64,000 nt of DNA from Umbilicaria muhlenbergii (GCA_000611775.1 KK106984.1:4007341-4071340); one strand, 5' to 3'. Positions 26,783 to 38,300 are shown, counted from the first letter of the stretch. The notes: generated from the letters alone by a model not told the origin. Numbers and translations are program-made.

Positions 26783-27115
26783 GGCTTAGGCGTAGGCTTT
26801 GCGATCATCTGCCCGCCGCTTGCTGCTGTTGGCACACGCAAGCCTTGGCACCGGTCATCCTTGTCCTCTGCGCGCTGCAGCCTGGACCGCGTCATACGAG
26901 TCAGGTCAGGTAAGGTAGGTACCTTAGGTCAGTAAGGTAAGCGTAGGAGATAGCGCTGTTGGGGATACGGTACGGTCAGGCGGAAGTACGGGAACATTGA
27001 ATCAAGCACGCTGGGCTCGTGGGTTCTGCAGTATCTTATCATTGCTCCGAGTGCGCCAACGCCCGCCGGCGATGGGGTCCCCGGCGTACCTTAGGGACCA
27101 CAGACATGACCAGTG

Positions 27116-27235
27116 GGCCTCTCCTACTGGGGCCTCTCCTACTGGGGCCTCTCCTACTGGGGCCTCTCCTACTGGGGCCTCTCCTATTGGGGCCTCTCCT
27201 ACTGGGGCCTCTCCTACTGGGGCCTCTCCTATTGG
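27116..27235. repeat. 15-bp minisatellite, eight copies
   Basis: The unit GGCCTCTCCTACTGG repeats eight times; two copies have ATT in place of ACT. Because 15 is divisible by three and the unit lacks stop codons, open frames exist on both strands here without implying a gene. Confidence 0.95.
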
Positions 27236-27714
27236 GGCCCCTCCCGAGAGTTCAACACCGGAAGTGATACGCGGAAACATGGCTTTCAGGCAAACTCTCT
27301 CGTGTTGGAAGTAGTTGTATGGTACGATGTACTCGGACGGTAGTTGAGGTGCCACTCGGCTGAGCACTGCGGAGTTCCACCGGGCGGGGATTGCTGGGGC
27401 TCTACTCCGGAGTAAAGCATGTAATTTTGCTACGAAGCTCGCCACGTGCCCGCCTCCGTCCGCCACAAGCCTGCATGCCTCGAAGATGCTCGAGAACTAA
27501 TTGCCTGACAACTTCATGCTGCTCGCAGTGGAGCGTCGACCATTGTCCTCTTGGAAACTGCCTCGGCAGAGTGAGTGCATCGGATGATCCGCCCAGATAA
27601 GGTACACCTGCGAGATCACATGTCTGCTCCTGCTTGAACCTACTGCCTACTTGATCTTCCCAAAACGCCCGCGGCCGCCGACACCCATCACCAAGCGTCT
27701 TGGACTGCGCCGGC

Positions 27715-28762
27715 ATGCTTCTTCAAGAACTGCCGAGCTTCATGGGCGACGAGGTGACGGATGCATATGAAGGTAGATAGACTGGATGCGAGAGACTGCA
27801 GGCGTGCTGATCAGCACACAATTAGAATCCTTCTTACTGTTCTCCCAAGAGTTACCTTCCCAAGACCTCGGTTTTGTAGATGCCAAAGCCACCACTCTTG
27901 AGCTCACAGTCGCCGGCAAAGACATGACAATACGCCAATCGCCAACTCTTTTGGCTTCCAATCGCGGCGGAGGTACCACTGGTGCAGGTAAGGCATGGTG
28001 CTACAGGCAGTGATTCTATCACGCACTACTTTCTAATGATCTGATCTCTTTCTTGCAGTCATCTGGAGAGTAACTCCGTTGTTTGCCGAATGGATTTCTT
28101 CTCCAACCAACGTCCTATTTCGGCAAGAGGTCCTTACCCAGGATTCAGTGGTGCTCGAGCTTGGCTGTGGCATATCCGGGGTTGTAGCATTAACATTGGC
28201 CCCGAAAATCGAACGGTACGTTGCTACTGACCAAGATTATGTGCTGAAGCTGCTCAATGAGAACTTGGCGGAGAATACCAACCCGTTTACACAGCCATCT
28301 TCAAAACCGGCACGCCAAAGCTCAGGCCATACCGGAAGGAGAAAATCACCAGCGAATCAGTTCGCAAGGACGAACAGAGCAATCAAGACCATGGCTCTTG
28401 ACTGGGAACTGGACTCTCTCGCGGCTTTGCCGGATTTTCTCAAAATTAACTCAGTACGTATGTCAGGCATGCTCGATGCTGTCATTGCATGTGATTGCAT
28501 ATATAACGAAGCCCTTATCAACCCGTTCGTAAGGACGTGTACTGAACTCTGTCGCCTGAGTGAAGGCGCTCCATCTGGGAAGCCTACAGTGTGTGTGGTG
28601 GCTCAGCAACTACGTTCCTCAACTGTATTTGAATCCTGGTTGTCAGCATTCCACAAGGCATTTAGGGTCTGGCGGGTACCAGACGAGCTTCTCACTCAGG
28701 GCTTGAAGGAAAATTCTGGCTTTGTAATACACATGGGACTTCTGCGTAAAAGCGTTACCTGA
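27715..28762 (+). CDS. RKM5: Ribosomal protein lysine methyltransferase, Rkm5 type
   Basis: Three exons (27715-27772, 27826-27987, 28059-28762) give 307 residues; introns are 53 and 71 bp and both joins keep frame. It is a seven-beta-strand SAM-dependent methyltransferase of the METTL21-like group. SAM motif I reads VVLELGCGISG at about residue 106, followed by the acidic VATDQD and the later LDWEL motif. The N-terminal block with LGFVDAK, LTVAGKDMTIRQSP and NRGGGTTGAV is characteristic of the fungal Rkm5 group. In yeast Rkm5 methylates a lysine of ribosomal protein Rpl1. The start is the first ATG after an in-frame stop. The first donor (GTAGAT) is weak, so exon 1 is the least certain part. 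Confidence 0.85.
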
Positions 28763-29196
28763 GAATCGCTCGGAGGTGAGTTACGTGCCTTTTTCTGTAG
28801 ACTGATATGGCCCAGAGTCAGCGAGATGGCGAGAGAAGTTGCAAGGAGTCAAGTCCGCTAATAGAATCAGAATATGAGGATCCGTGAAGAGTAGATCTTT
28901 CGCTCCACAAAACACAACTTCACCCCTGACTGGATCACATATTATTCGGAAGCCTGAAAAGAGGTGGTGTGAAAGTACGGCAGAAAGGTACCCTCTTATC
29001 CAGCGAAACCAAGCCTGTTCACCCCTTATCATAACCCATTTGGCATTCCAGCCAGGCGTCCCCGGGCATTCGTGCAGCGTTAGATGTGGTAGCTACATCT
29101 TTTCACTCGTTCTCGACCGTCTCTTGAACGAAGGCTTGTACAAATCAGACAAGCTCTTTTCTCTCTTCAGGTTAGGCGGGCGCCGCTGTTCGTCAT
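28763..29196. other. Convergent intergenic region
   Basis: No supported gene between the 3' ends of the methyltransferase (+) and the damaged zinc-finger-like gene (-). Confidence 0.4.
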
Positions 29197-29890
29197 TCAT
29201 GCTTGCAGCGAGGTCGAATAAGTACGCCCCGTCACCAGTCCCGGCTCTACTACTTCCAGATGCAGTGTGTCTGCTGAGAGCAACCTCTCAAGCCCATCAC
29301 TCTTCTCGGCATCGAAATCCAAAAAAGCGTCAAACGTACCTGAAGGGCTTGAACTGGATTCGTCAATGACTCTTCCGCGAATGGAATCCGCCTCTGATTT
29401 TTCCTCCGCCAACTGTTGATTGAGAGACCTGACTTTGGACACTGAGAAGTCATCACCCACCATACTTCCTTGTTTGTCCTTAGAGGTTTCACTGGTACCA
29501 GCTAAGCATCCGCACCTTTCAATGGCGATACTCTGGTTTCTCAGAAAGCCTTTCAGTCCGTGGCCTTTTACGCCATGGGAATCTGGTCGAGCCGTCATGT
29601 GTGTCATAAGTATGTATCGTCTTGAATTTGGACTTTCCGCAGCCAGGAACACAGCACTCAAGGTAGACGTACTGTCCGTCTGACGGTCGTACCCACAAAG
29701 GGCGACCGTCCTCATCGCACGTTATTGGAGGACCGTGGCGCTTATCCTCGGGATCTCTTGGCCGTGCACGTTTTCCAGTGTTTTGCTTTTCCCTTTCTCC
29801 TATCTGGACCGGGATCGGCTGAGATAGTCTATCGGAAGAGACAGGCTGAGCTCCAGGCTTTCCTCTTGCCGGCGCTGATCCAGAGGCCAT
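29197..29890 (-). pseudogene. Zinc-finger-like protein gene, apparently frameshifted
   Basis: From the ATG at 29890 the minus strand reads MASGSAPARGKP and continues to a motif typical of small fungal zinc-finger proteins, CVPGCGKSKFKTIH, at about 29.65-29.61 kb. The expected continuation (LMTHMT, then HGVKGHGLKGFLRNQSIAIE) lies in the next frame from about 29.61 kb and stays open to a stop at 29197. There is no room for an intron at the switch, so one or two bases appear lost, or the sequence has an error. The second-frame part is acidic and ends in a serine-rich tail. No function can be assigned beyond possible nucleic-acid binding. Confidence 0.5.
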
Positions 29891-29942
29891 ACAAGTTGTC
29901 AAGGGCCCGCGCACACTCAATGCCGGTTTCATCTCACGAGCC

Positions 29943-30316
29943 TCACTTCAGTGTAATTGTGGCCACGTAGCGGCCGATCATGCTCCCGTTACGTCTCCTG
30001 AGTTCCTGTCATCAGTCAGTCAGGTATCCAATCCGATTCATATAGTTCATGAGAAAATGCCAGGAACAGAGAAAGCAAGAGACGCTTACATCCTCCTCTC
30101 GGTCCCTCTGTTCAGATCTTTCCTTCCATATCGCATCCTCTGGGTCCCGCTTCTTCTTCATCTCAACGTCCTCAAAAGCCCGTAGCTCCAGAACAATCTT
30201 TCAGTTAGTAGTCATATTGGTCTCTTGACTTTCCAGATCCATGAGACGGCGGATGATGTCTGCGGGACTGAAGAGACCTGAGTTTAGAGTCTCGTCGTTG
30301 TCCTGACGTCCTGCCA
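29943..30316 (-). pseudogene. Small coiled-coil-like gene, possibly disrupted
   Basis: From an ATG at 30316 the frame reads MAGRQDNDETLNSGLFSPAD, then hits a TGA in the same frame as a clearly coding-like charged helix (LELRAFEDVEMKKKRDPEDA). This is joined by a good intron (donor GTAAGC after GAGGAT, CTGAC branch, GACAG acceptor) to a last exon ending IGRYVATITLK, stop at 29943. I found no acceptor/donor pair that removes the TGA in frame. It could be a pseudogene with one nonsense change, a shorter protein from the internal ATG, or a sequencing error. The family is not recognised. Confidence 0.4.
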
Positions 30317-30924
30317 TGGCCGTAGTATTGCTGAGCGAAGTCCCAATCAAAGGTCACGCGACTCCCAATGAGTGCAATGATGATTTTCGAAGGCGGACGG
30401 CTCTCCTTGAATGCAAGCCACTTTCATAGAGCGAAGCAAAATTGGAGTGTGATCAAATGATTGGTCGTCGTGCCTCGCCTGAAGTACATGGATGATAGGA
30501 TGATCGAAGTGTTGATCCACGTTGTTCTAAGGGCTCTTCGATGCCGGAGGATGATACACGCTGATGGCGTAGTGAAAAAAACTTGACGAGCTTTGCTGCT
30601 CAGAGATGAGGCGGTTTTCCCTTGCGACGCATGAAGGATGCCCTCAACCTACCCACTCGGGTATATTATCTTACTGGGGACGTCTTCGGACCGCTCTTCA
30701 GAAACAGTCGGTGGATACAAGTTTTCTTGTAACCATGCAGTCAGTGGTCACCTCTGTCTGCTAGACCTTCCTTTGTACGATTAAAGTAGCAACAAATAAT
30801 ATAGGGTACCCAGTAATACGAAAACAAGGGGTATAGATCGAGCTGCACCCATAATTTTTCTCTAACGATCATAATCCCCCCCCCTGATTCTGGAGCCCCG
30901 GGAGACGAGGGTAGGAAACCAGAT
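30317..30924. other. Intergenic region
   Basis: Nothing recognised. It contains a run of nine C's near 30.88 kb on the plus strand, just 3' of the membrane-protein gene. Confidence 0.4.
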
Positions 30925-32097
30925 CTAATCTCTCTTTCCCGTTCCCAACCCACCTCCAAATCCATTCATGCCCACTCCCAAGCCCCCCGGAAACGCATAG
31001 CCTCTCTCTCCGCCCCCACCCAATCTCTCCTTCCCGTACCGCTTGATCCTCCTTGGTAGCTCCACGCCCCTGAAGTAAGCCAGACTCGCCGCGACGCCCA
31101 CTCCTGCGCTCAGCAAGCAGTATACCACGGTACTCAGATGCACATGCCCGCCCAGCCCGTAGCTCGCGGTTGTAGACGCTGGGAGTGAGGGCGAGGAATA
31201 CCAGCGCACGGACAACTGGAGCGTTAGTGGGTCGCCGATGACAATACGAGTCGACTGGGAAGAGAGGGCCGGAACAGAGTACGCCGTTGCGGCAATGATG
31301 TCCGCGTCCTCGGTTATCATGTTGGGAGACGTGTGTAATATCAGATTGAGCTTCGGAGATACATGGAGGTGCGAGAGCTGCAGCGTGCCGGAGAGGGCGA
31401 ACACGAGGGGAATGTGGTCGTCAGGGGAGAGTGCGGTCATGACGGTGTTGGAGTGGGCGACGGGGCGCGATGCCGGGGGAGGAAACGTGGGGATGCGGCA
31501 CGTTAGGGGCGCGTCGTTGTGGATGTAGAATTCGAGTAGATGGAAGAGAGGGTCAGAGATGGAGGCGATGGTGCAGTTGATGTCTGGAGAGGGAGGTTGA
31601 TTAGTGAGGTGCCATGAGGAGGGCAGCGAAACGGTACCTTTCTCGATTCCGAAGGGGAGCTCGAGGGGCCGATCGGTTTCGTTGCAGACGGGGAAGGGAA
31701 TATATTGGAGCTGGCCTTGGGAGTCCGTGATCTGGGGCACCATATTACGTTGGCATATTTACGGACCCATGGGACTACTTGCGAAGCCATTGACAGCGGA
31801 CTTTATGAGGAAATAGGGCTTACATGCTCCCCAGTGTCCCTGTTGACGCAGATAAGAGACAGTCAGCAGTCAAGTTCAAATATAGCCTTGACAACATTTC
31901 ACCACTCCGTATTGCAGGCCAAGGACTTACACGGTTCTGTTTAGACAGCTGACGGGTATGGCTTGACCTGCCCTATAGCTGGCTTTCTTTGCTCCCTTGA
32001 GCGGCTTTTCCACATCAACAGCTCCAGACAAAGAGCTGAACAGTATTAGGATCGCGTGGAAGAGGGATAGTAAGCCGCGACAAGCTGGAGGAGGCAT
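30925..32097 (-). CDS. Type I membrane protein of unknown function
   Basis: Four exons (32097-31931, 31839-31824, 31731-31638, 31583-30925) give 311 residues. The second exon is only 16 nt. Introns are 91, 92 and 54 bp with good donors (GTAAGT, GTAAGC, GTACCG), and all joins hold frame. Residues 1-26 look like a signal peptide (hydrophobic LLSLFHAILILFSSL). A lumenal or extracellular domain with several Asn-X-Ser/Thr sites and Cys residues (CLNRT, PVCNETDR, DINCTIAS) follows. One transmembrane helix near the C-terminus (STVVYCLLSAGVGVAASLAYF) is followed by a basic, glycine-rich tail (RRIKRYGKERLGGGGER). The layout suggests an ER or secretory-pathway type I protein. I do not recognise the family. 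Its start faces the small + gene 213 bp away. Confidence 0.75.
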
Positions 32098-32310
32098 GGC
32101 GAGGGGACTTCGCTGACGCTGGCGGCCTCAGGAGGCCATGGTGGCTATGAACGTCAAGGTGTCCACAGACAGTACCTTGGTTCTTTAGGGCCCGCTCGCT
32201 TAGCCCTGCCAATGCAAGCAGGTCCGCTCGACCCCCGTTTCCCTCAGGTCCATTTCGAAGCTTTGTCGAAGTGTCTTGACCACTCCCCCCGCAAGTCGCA
32301 GGTCGAGATC
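32098..32310. promoter_or_regulatory. Compact divergent promoter region
   Basis: Only 213 bp separate the start codons of the membrane-protein gene (-) and the small one-helix protein gene (+), so both promoters must share this interval. No specific binding motif is claimed. Confidence 0.5.
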
Positions 32311-32607
32311 ATGTCTCTGTGGCAGTCAGTAGTTCTACCTTAAGCCCGCATCTCTTACCAGCACTGAACACACATGCTAACTTACCTCATTTCATACAGG
32401 TCTTACCGCAACCTCCAGCCGCGAACCAGACTCCTTCTTGGGCTTGGTCTCATGAGCTGGGCGGGTCTCGGCATCCTGATCTCTGACCAGGCAGAGAAAG
32501 CCTTTGGGATGGTGCCGAGCGAGAAGGATAGAGAAGAGCTGGAGAAAGTTGTGCCGAGGGTGAGAATTATGGAGAGGGAGGCAGGTGACGACGGCAGGCA
32601 GGGTTGA
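32311..32607 (+). CDS. Small conserved one-helix protein
   Basis: Two exons (32311-32324 and 32400-32607) give 73 residues. The first exon is only 14 nt, and the 75-bp intron (GTCAGT donor, TGCTAAC branch, ATACAG acceptor) joins to give MSLWQSYRNLQPRTRLLLGL. A single membrane-type helix follows (LLLGLGLMSWAGLGILI), then a charged C-terminal half. The pattern MSLW-x-SYR-x-L-x-PRTRL is, from memory, shared by small proteins of filamentous ascomycetes that are usually annotated as hypothetical. Function unknown; a mitochondrial or ER membrane location is plausible. Confidence 0.7.
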
Positions 32608-32808
32608 TCGCCAGTCATTGGGGCGGAAACACATCGCACAGGAAATTGATGAGGTACCACGACTCTCATTGTAGGCTCGATCGAGTTATCAACGGGGCAA
32701 CGAAAGGGGGTGTTGCTGCTAGAGGGTGGGCCTATCTGAGGGCTTGCCAAGAGACTGGGTATTGGGCCTTTGCTAAGTGCGCCAGCAAGTGGCACATCGA
32801 TTCTCGGA

Positions 32809-33417
32809 ATGAACGAGTATGCCCTTGAAGAGGGAAGACTACGAAACCTGGAAACGAGGGGTTTCCGTACAGTCATGAGCGAGATTGATGGTGCCGCAAC
32901 ATGGGCAAACCCAACAGGCCACCTGCAACAGCTTCTCGGCGGAGTCAGTACATTCTACCACTATTTAACAGTGTGCAGACATCAATGCAGACGTGTGGAA
33001 ATGCCCCTACAGTTTCTCAATGCAACAGACGCAGAAACACTTGTACTAGCTATCAAGACAATCCCTGGATTTGTCGATCCACTACGCAGATTGGATGTAA
33101 AGCCTGGGGAGCACCCCCATATCACCTTCCGAGGATGCACTCCTTCTGCAACACTTGAGATGCTTATCGGGATGGCCTTGGCTCTGTACCATGGACGTCT
33201 ACTGTTGCAGTGGAGCATGGCAGAGATACGGTTGGAAAGAGGAAACTCGGTAGGATCGAGGACAGCACTCATCAACGGCTCAGCTACACGAAGTGGACGG
33301 CTGAAGGAGGACGGACTCGTTTTTTCTCCAGCTTCGACAAGCACAGCATCCAAGCAACAAGACAGACGGATCGCTAGATATCCTGTTCAAAAGCCGTTGA
33401 AGCAAGATGCAGGGTAA
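32809..33417 (+). CDS. Uncharacterised open frame, doubtful
   Basis: An ATG at 32809 opens 202 codons to a stop at 33417. No motif, signal or family is recognised. The opposite strand is also open over much of the same stretch, which lowers confidence. It follows the small one-helix gene by 200 bp and could be its 3' flank. Confidence 0.25.
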   Translation: MNEYALEEGRLRNLETRGFRTVMSEIDGAATWANPTGHLQQLLGGVSTFYHYLTVCRHQCRRVEMPLQFLNATDAETLVLAIKTIPGFVDPLRRLDVKPGEHPHITFRGCTPSATLEMLIGMALALYHGRLLLQWSMAEIRLERGNSVGSRTALINGSATRSGRLKEDGLVFSPASTSTASKQQDRRIARYPVQKPLKQDAG

Positions 33418-35394
33418 CGAGCAATTGAAAGCACGAGATACTGGATGCGAGCAAGACAGCTACTGGAATGATGCGTGTGCTACTACGAAACATGAGCGTC
33501 TCATTCTCGTTGCACCCAAGCATGTACTGAGTAAGCACGATCTGAAATTTGCGCGGTTCGAGGCTCGATGAGGTAAGGTAGGCACTATAGCAGGTACCTT
33601 AGGATGGCAGATATGCAGAAGGTCCGATAGACCACCTCAGAAGGCTCAGATGATTGATACCTTAGCTGACCTTCCCCACACGTAAGGTAGGCAAGCACGG
33701 TGAGGTCGTCGTAGATAGCACGTTCAAGCGGACCGATGCGGGAGGTGGCGTAGAGATGGAGATCGGCATCTGCATCTGCATAAATACGCACTTGCATTTG
33801 ACGTCTGGCATTATTCCAACAGCCGAATGGGGGATGCGAGGGCCCGGCCTTGGCGCCTGCGAGTGGACCACGTCGGAACGATGGAGGCACCTGGACAGGG
33901 ACTTGCACGATCAGGGGCGCTTCGGCTGTGTCGGTCGTATCAGCTGTATCAGCTGTATCAGCATATCCAGTCGTGCCTACAATCGGGTGGTCCAGGCAGA
34001 GCCGGCGAGGCTGCCCGAGGCCATGGACATCGGGTCGAGGCCAGCGACTCGAGCCCTTCTTCCCGTGTTCTCGTGAGCTTCTGTCGCACATCGTGCCTTG
34101 TTCGTGCTGCGTTCGACTGCCCACTACACCTGACATCCCGGTACACTGGACAATTGCACATATACTCTTGCACATATACTCGTACAGCTTCCACCGTACA
34201 GCCTCCGCGTACAGGCACGTCGACAGGCACAGCTACAGCAACGACGACTCCGACTAAGGTAGTAGCTTGCTACTACTGCCCCCATTCATTACCCGCAGAG
34301 GCTCGTGCTCCACGCTGCTTTTGCCGTGGCCCACGCCTTGGCCGTGTTGATGTTCGCCTCTAGCAGGCTCTGAGCCACTTTAGCATGGCCGGGAGGGGTA
34401 TGGCAGCCAGCAGCGTGGCCAGGCGTGCCACTCTGCCGCTCTCCCTGACTTCCAGTAGTCCATCCCCTCCTCGCCCCTTGCCCCATGCCCACGTCGCCAC
34501 CGCCCAAGCAGCCTGGATTTTAACTCGATGGCGCCGGCTCGGACTCGGTTTAGCTCACCCTAGCCTGCTCGTAGCTTACTTTCGGGAGTACAGAAGACGC
34601 CTGAGACCTTCTCCACGCTTGAATCCTTTCCCCACATTTCCCTTCAAATGCGACCCCAAAGGCTCCGTGCGCACCGCCAACACGCCAGGAATACGTCTTC
34701 AACAGAACACACCCGTCCTCACCGAAAACCGTCAGACCCTCAGACGTCTCTCCACACGCGCTCCTGTCAACGAACCCATCCCATCTAGGCGATCCTGCAG
34801 CCACGACGGGGGTCTGCCATCTTGATCCCGACCATCGTTCACCCGCACATCTCCCCAAGTCCCCAAGGCTTTTGCCCCCCCCAGCCTCCAGGGACCCCAT
34901 CCCCCATACCCCGAGCTCAAAGCAATCCGAGCCACGACCCTACCACTCGCTGACGTCGGCAATCTTCCATCTCGCATTCGTAATTCGCGTGCTTCCCACT
35001 CTCTCATCCCACTAGGCTGGTCCTGGCTCCTAGCCCCGCGGGCCGCATCTAGTCGTCCCCGATCCTTACTACATTAGTTTGGCAAAGCACTTTCATGACA
35101 GATGTCAGACCTCCTGCCGACTTGCCATTTCGTCCGACCACGACAGTCAGCGGCAGGACCCCATGGAAGTTGAGAACTGACCTGCTTCATCAGCGTCGAG
35201 TCAGCGCCTCCTCAGACCAAGACCAAATATCCGCAAGCCCAGCTCTCTGCATGGACGTGCCCTCTTCGACTTTGACCGCGTCCTTCTCGCGCTCTATATA
35301 TGGGGACCATATCCTGTGGCGGGAGATGCAAAAAGCAGGATCTTAGTGGTGGCTATTGCTCGTGTATAAGACGCAACGTAGCTATCTACATTAC
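33418..35394. other. Long intergenic and 5' leader region of the zinc-finger regulator
   Basis: About 2 kb without a supported gene. It holds AGGTAAGGTAGG-type words (33.57-33.68 kb), short-period repeats (TATCAGCTG near 33.95 kb, CACATATACTC near 34.16 kb), a TATA-like CTCTATATATGG at about 35.29 kb and an 83-codon upstream frame at 35095-35346. Long leaders are common in front of fungal regulator genes. Confidence 0.4.
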
Positions 35395-38300
35395 ATGGGG
35401 GAGCACGTGGGCGAGAGGATGATCATGGGTCCTCAATCATCGGCGTCCGTACACGCAGCGCAGCCGCCGCAGAATAGGTCCTCAGTCAAAAGTCCCACAG
35501 CGTCGACCTCGGACGACTCCCAAAACGAAACCGAGGGCTCACGGGGTCGAAGGCAGGACCGAAGATCCACGACTGTGGGGAAGACAGACGGAGGAAGTGG
35601 CGGAGAGAACGCGGCGGGACCGGGAAACCCGCAGAACGGAAAGCCGAGAAAAAGGAAGCGCAGCAGGAAAGGGCTGGACAAGAAATTCGATTGTCCTCAT
35701 ACAGGCTGCGGGAAGAGTTACTCGAGAGCAGAGCATCTGTACCGCCATCAGCTCAATCGTGAGTCTGGATCTCGCAATCGTCATGCTTGCATTGTTCATC
35801 GTATTGACCGTCGCGAGTAGACAATCCAAAGCAAATCTACGAATGCGACTACCACGACTGCCAACGTACTTTTGTGAGGCAGGATTTGTGCGCGCGTCAT
35901 CGGGAGAGGCACACGAATAGGGGCTCGCATCTGCAGCGGAATCATAGCTATATACACAATATTGATGCTGCACCATTACGCTCACCTTCCGTCACCTCAG
36001 GCATGGACCGCTCCCTCGATATGTCACGCCCGGCATCGGCGCACGGAGCAAACTTGGCCCAGGACCACCGAATCACTTCCGCGCCATACGTCCCTCCTCT
36101 GAGCATTCCTCCATTGTCTGTACGCTCTCCTTTACATGGCACCGCTCCAGATCCGAGTCACGCGCGCTCGAATACGACAACCCCACCTGGAAACCATCTG
36201 AGCTCCCCCCGGACTTACAGCACGCCAGCCAGTTCCACGTATGGCGCCAGCTCGCAAGTAAACAGATCGAACAGCGACGGACAGTACTACAGGGAGTCAA
36301 GTGCAAGAAGCTACGACTCCTCGAGCGCCGTTCGGAGTTTACCTATGGCGACATATGATACAACCCAGAGACATGCGAATTTCGGGTTTAGTAATCCAGC
36401 GCATTATCAGAAGCCTCTAGACACAAGCCCGCATAACGCTCGTTCCTCCGGGGACACCTCGACAAGTCCTGCCGATTTCCGAGCCACTCATAGCTCGGCG
36501 TATATGAATCATTCTAACTCTTCCCAGAGTTATGCCGGGCAAGCGCCAACAAGGAACGGGAACAGCAATCACGGCTCATTTATGCCACACCAGCAATTTC
36601 CGCCCTTGCAAACCCTACCTCCCCCGATTTTCCCCATGACCCCGCAAACTTTGCCAAGGTCTTCAGAGATCAGCTACTCGCCTGCTGCTCATTCTACTCA
36701 ACCATCAGCAGACTCTGCTTCCGATATGGACATGTCGACTTCAGGCGCTGCGGATGTCAACCTTATGGATCCAATGGCAGCCACGTACTCGATGCCGGTC
36801 TTTGGTGCGGAAGGCTACAACGGCTCTCCTTCCATCCAGCCTGACAATCTGGTGGCATGGCTACTCAACGATACCCCGTCTAACACAATCTCGTCTGGGG
36901 GCTACCAACGCGGGCCGATGTCTATCGGGCCCACAGCCTACATGGACAATGCGGGGAATATGTCAGCGTTGGCATACAGTATGGGTGGCTCATCTCTCGG
37001 CGGACACTATGCCAACGCTATACCGCAACAACAACCAATCATGGCTGTGACTAGTATATTAGACTCGGGTCTGCCTCAAATGATACTGTCCGAGGAAAAA
37101 CGACAGCAGCTGCTGGAAGTCATCGGAGGACGCTTCAACGAGACTGATCACGCCCCGGTCAGAAGACAGAAAGAAGCGCTCTTTGAAGGTGATCAAGATC
37201 AGGAAAACCATGTCTTGAGCCTCGGAATGTTGCAGACTTACATTGGGTCGTATTGGTACCATTTTCATCCGCAGATGCCAATACTCCACAAATCGACATT
37301 TTCAGCGGATCACGCACAGAACTTGCTTCTGATAGCCGTGATCGCGATTGGAGCATCCTGTCTCGATAAGATCCATGGGCCGAGCATTACCAAGTCAGGT
37401 GCTGAGCTATCCTGTTTTCTCGCTTGGCATCTCCGTGGAGAGATATTTATGGACGCAGACTTCAGACCGCCCGCAAAGCTTTGGGTTTTCCAGACCCTCA
37501 TCCTGTTGGAAATCTACGAGAAGATGTACTCCACACGCGTCTTGCATGAGCGGGCTCACATACACCATGCGACGACGTTGACCCTTATGCGAAGAGGTAG
37601 CTCGCTCATGGGCAAATCAGCACTCGATTCGCCACCAAGTCTCAAAGAAGAAAAGCACGGCCCCGCCACCAACGGTGCTCACCGTGCGGCGTCCGCGTTC
37701 GCCTTCTCACCAGATCAGTGGTGGAACCACTGGATAACTAGCGAGGCCACACGCAGAGTAGCCTTTGCCGCCTTCATCGTTGACGCGCTCCATGCGACCA
37801 TGTTCGGCCACGGAGCGATCATGAATGCGAATGAGATGCGCCTGACGCTGCCAGTCGACGAAGCGCTGTGGTCCGCGACGAGCGGTGGAGAGGTGAGCAA
37901 AATGGAAGCCAATAATTTGGCGAGCGGAATAAGGCCAACTCCATTTCTCGAGGCTCTCAAACAAACGCTGAACGGAGAAAGTGTTCGAACGAATTCCTTT
38001 GGTCGTACGGCACTCATGGCCGGACTACTCAGTCTGACGTGGCACATGAATCAACGGGATCTGCAAGTTCAATCTTTAGGCGTGTCGAGGTTGGGAGGCA
38101 AGGACGTCTGGAGGGGACCCCTAACAAAAGCGTTCGATTTCTGGAAGAAAGACTTTGATGAGAGCATTGCAAACGAGGGCGCCGTCTCGTCGACATCTCC
38201 TTACTCTCGTTCCGGCAAGCTTGACGAAGAGAACATCTTCGAAAGTAGGACCGTCTTACATCATCTCGCACACATGGCCAAGCATGTCGACGTTGTGCAA

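Larger units (their letters stand above)
26502..27714. other. Intergenic region with simple repeats
   Basis: This is the divergent interval between the acyl-CoA synthetase (-) and the methyltransferase (+). It holds a hexamer run, AGGT-rich words near 26.90-26.94 kb and a 15-bp minisatellite. I see no supported gene. Confidence 0.5.

Noticed and set aside
27002-27466. An open frame on the minus strand with a GEAPV repeat, and others on the plus strand
   Set aside because: They are created by the stop-free 15-bp minisatellite; all frames look similar and the flanks show no known motif.
32403-33353. Minus-strand open frames of 157 and 123 codons
   Set aside because: They overlap plus-strand frames, including the recognised small gene, and contain only low-complexity sequence.
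33540-33580. A tRNA B-box-like GGTTCGAGGC
   Set aside because: No A box or cloverleaf can be folded upstream at the right spacing.
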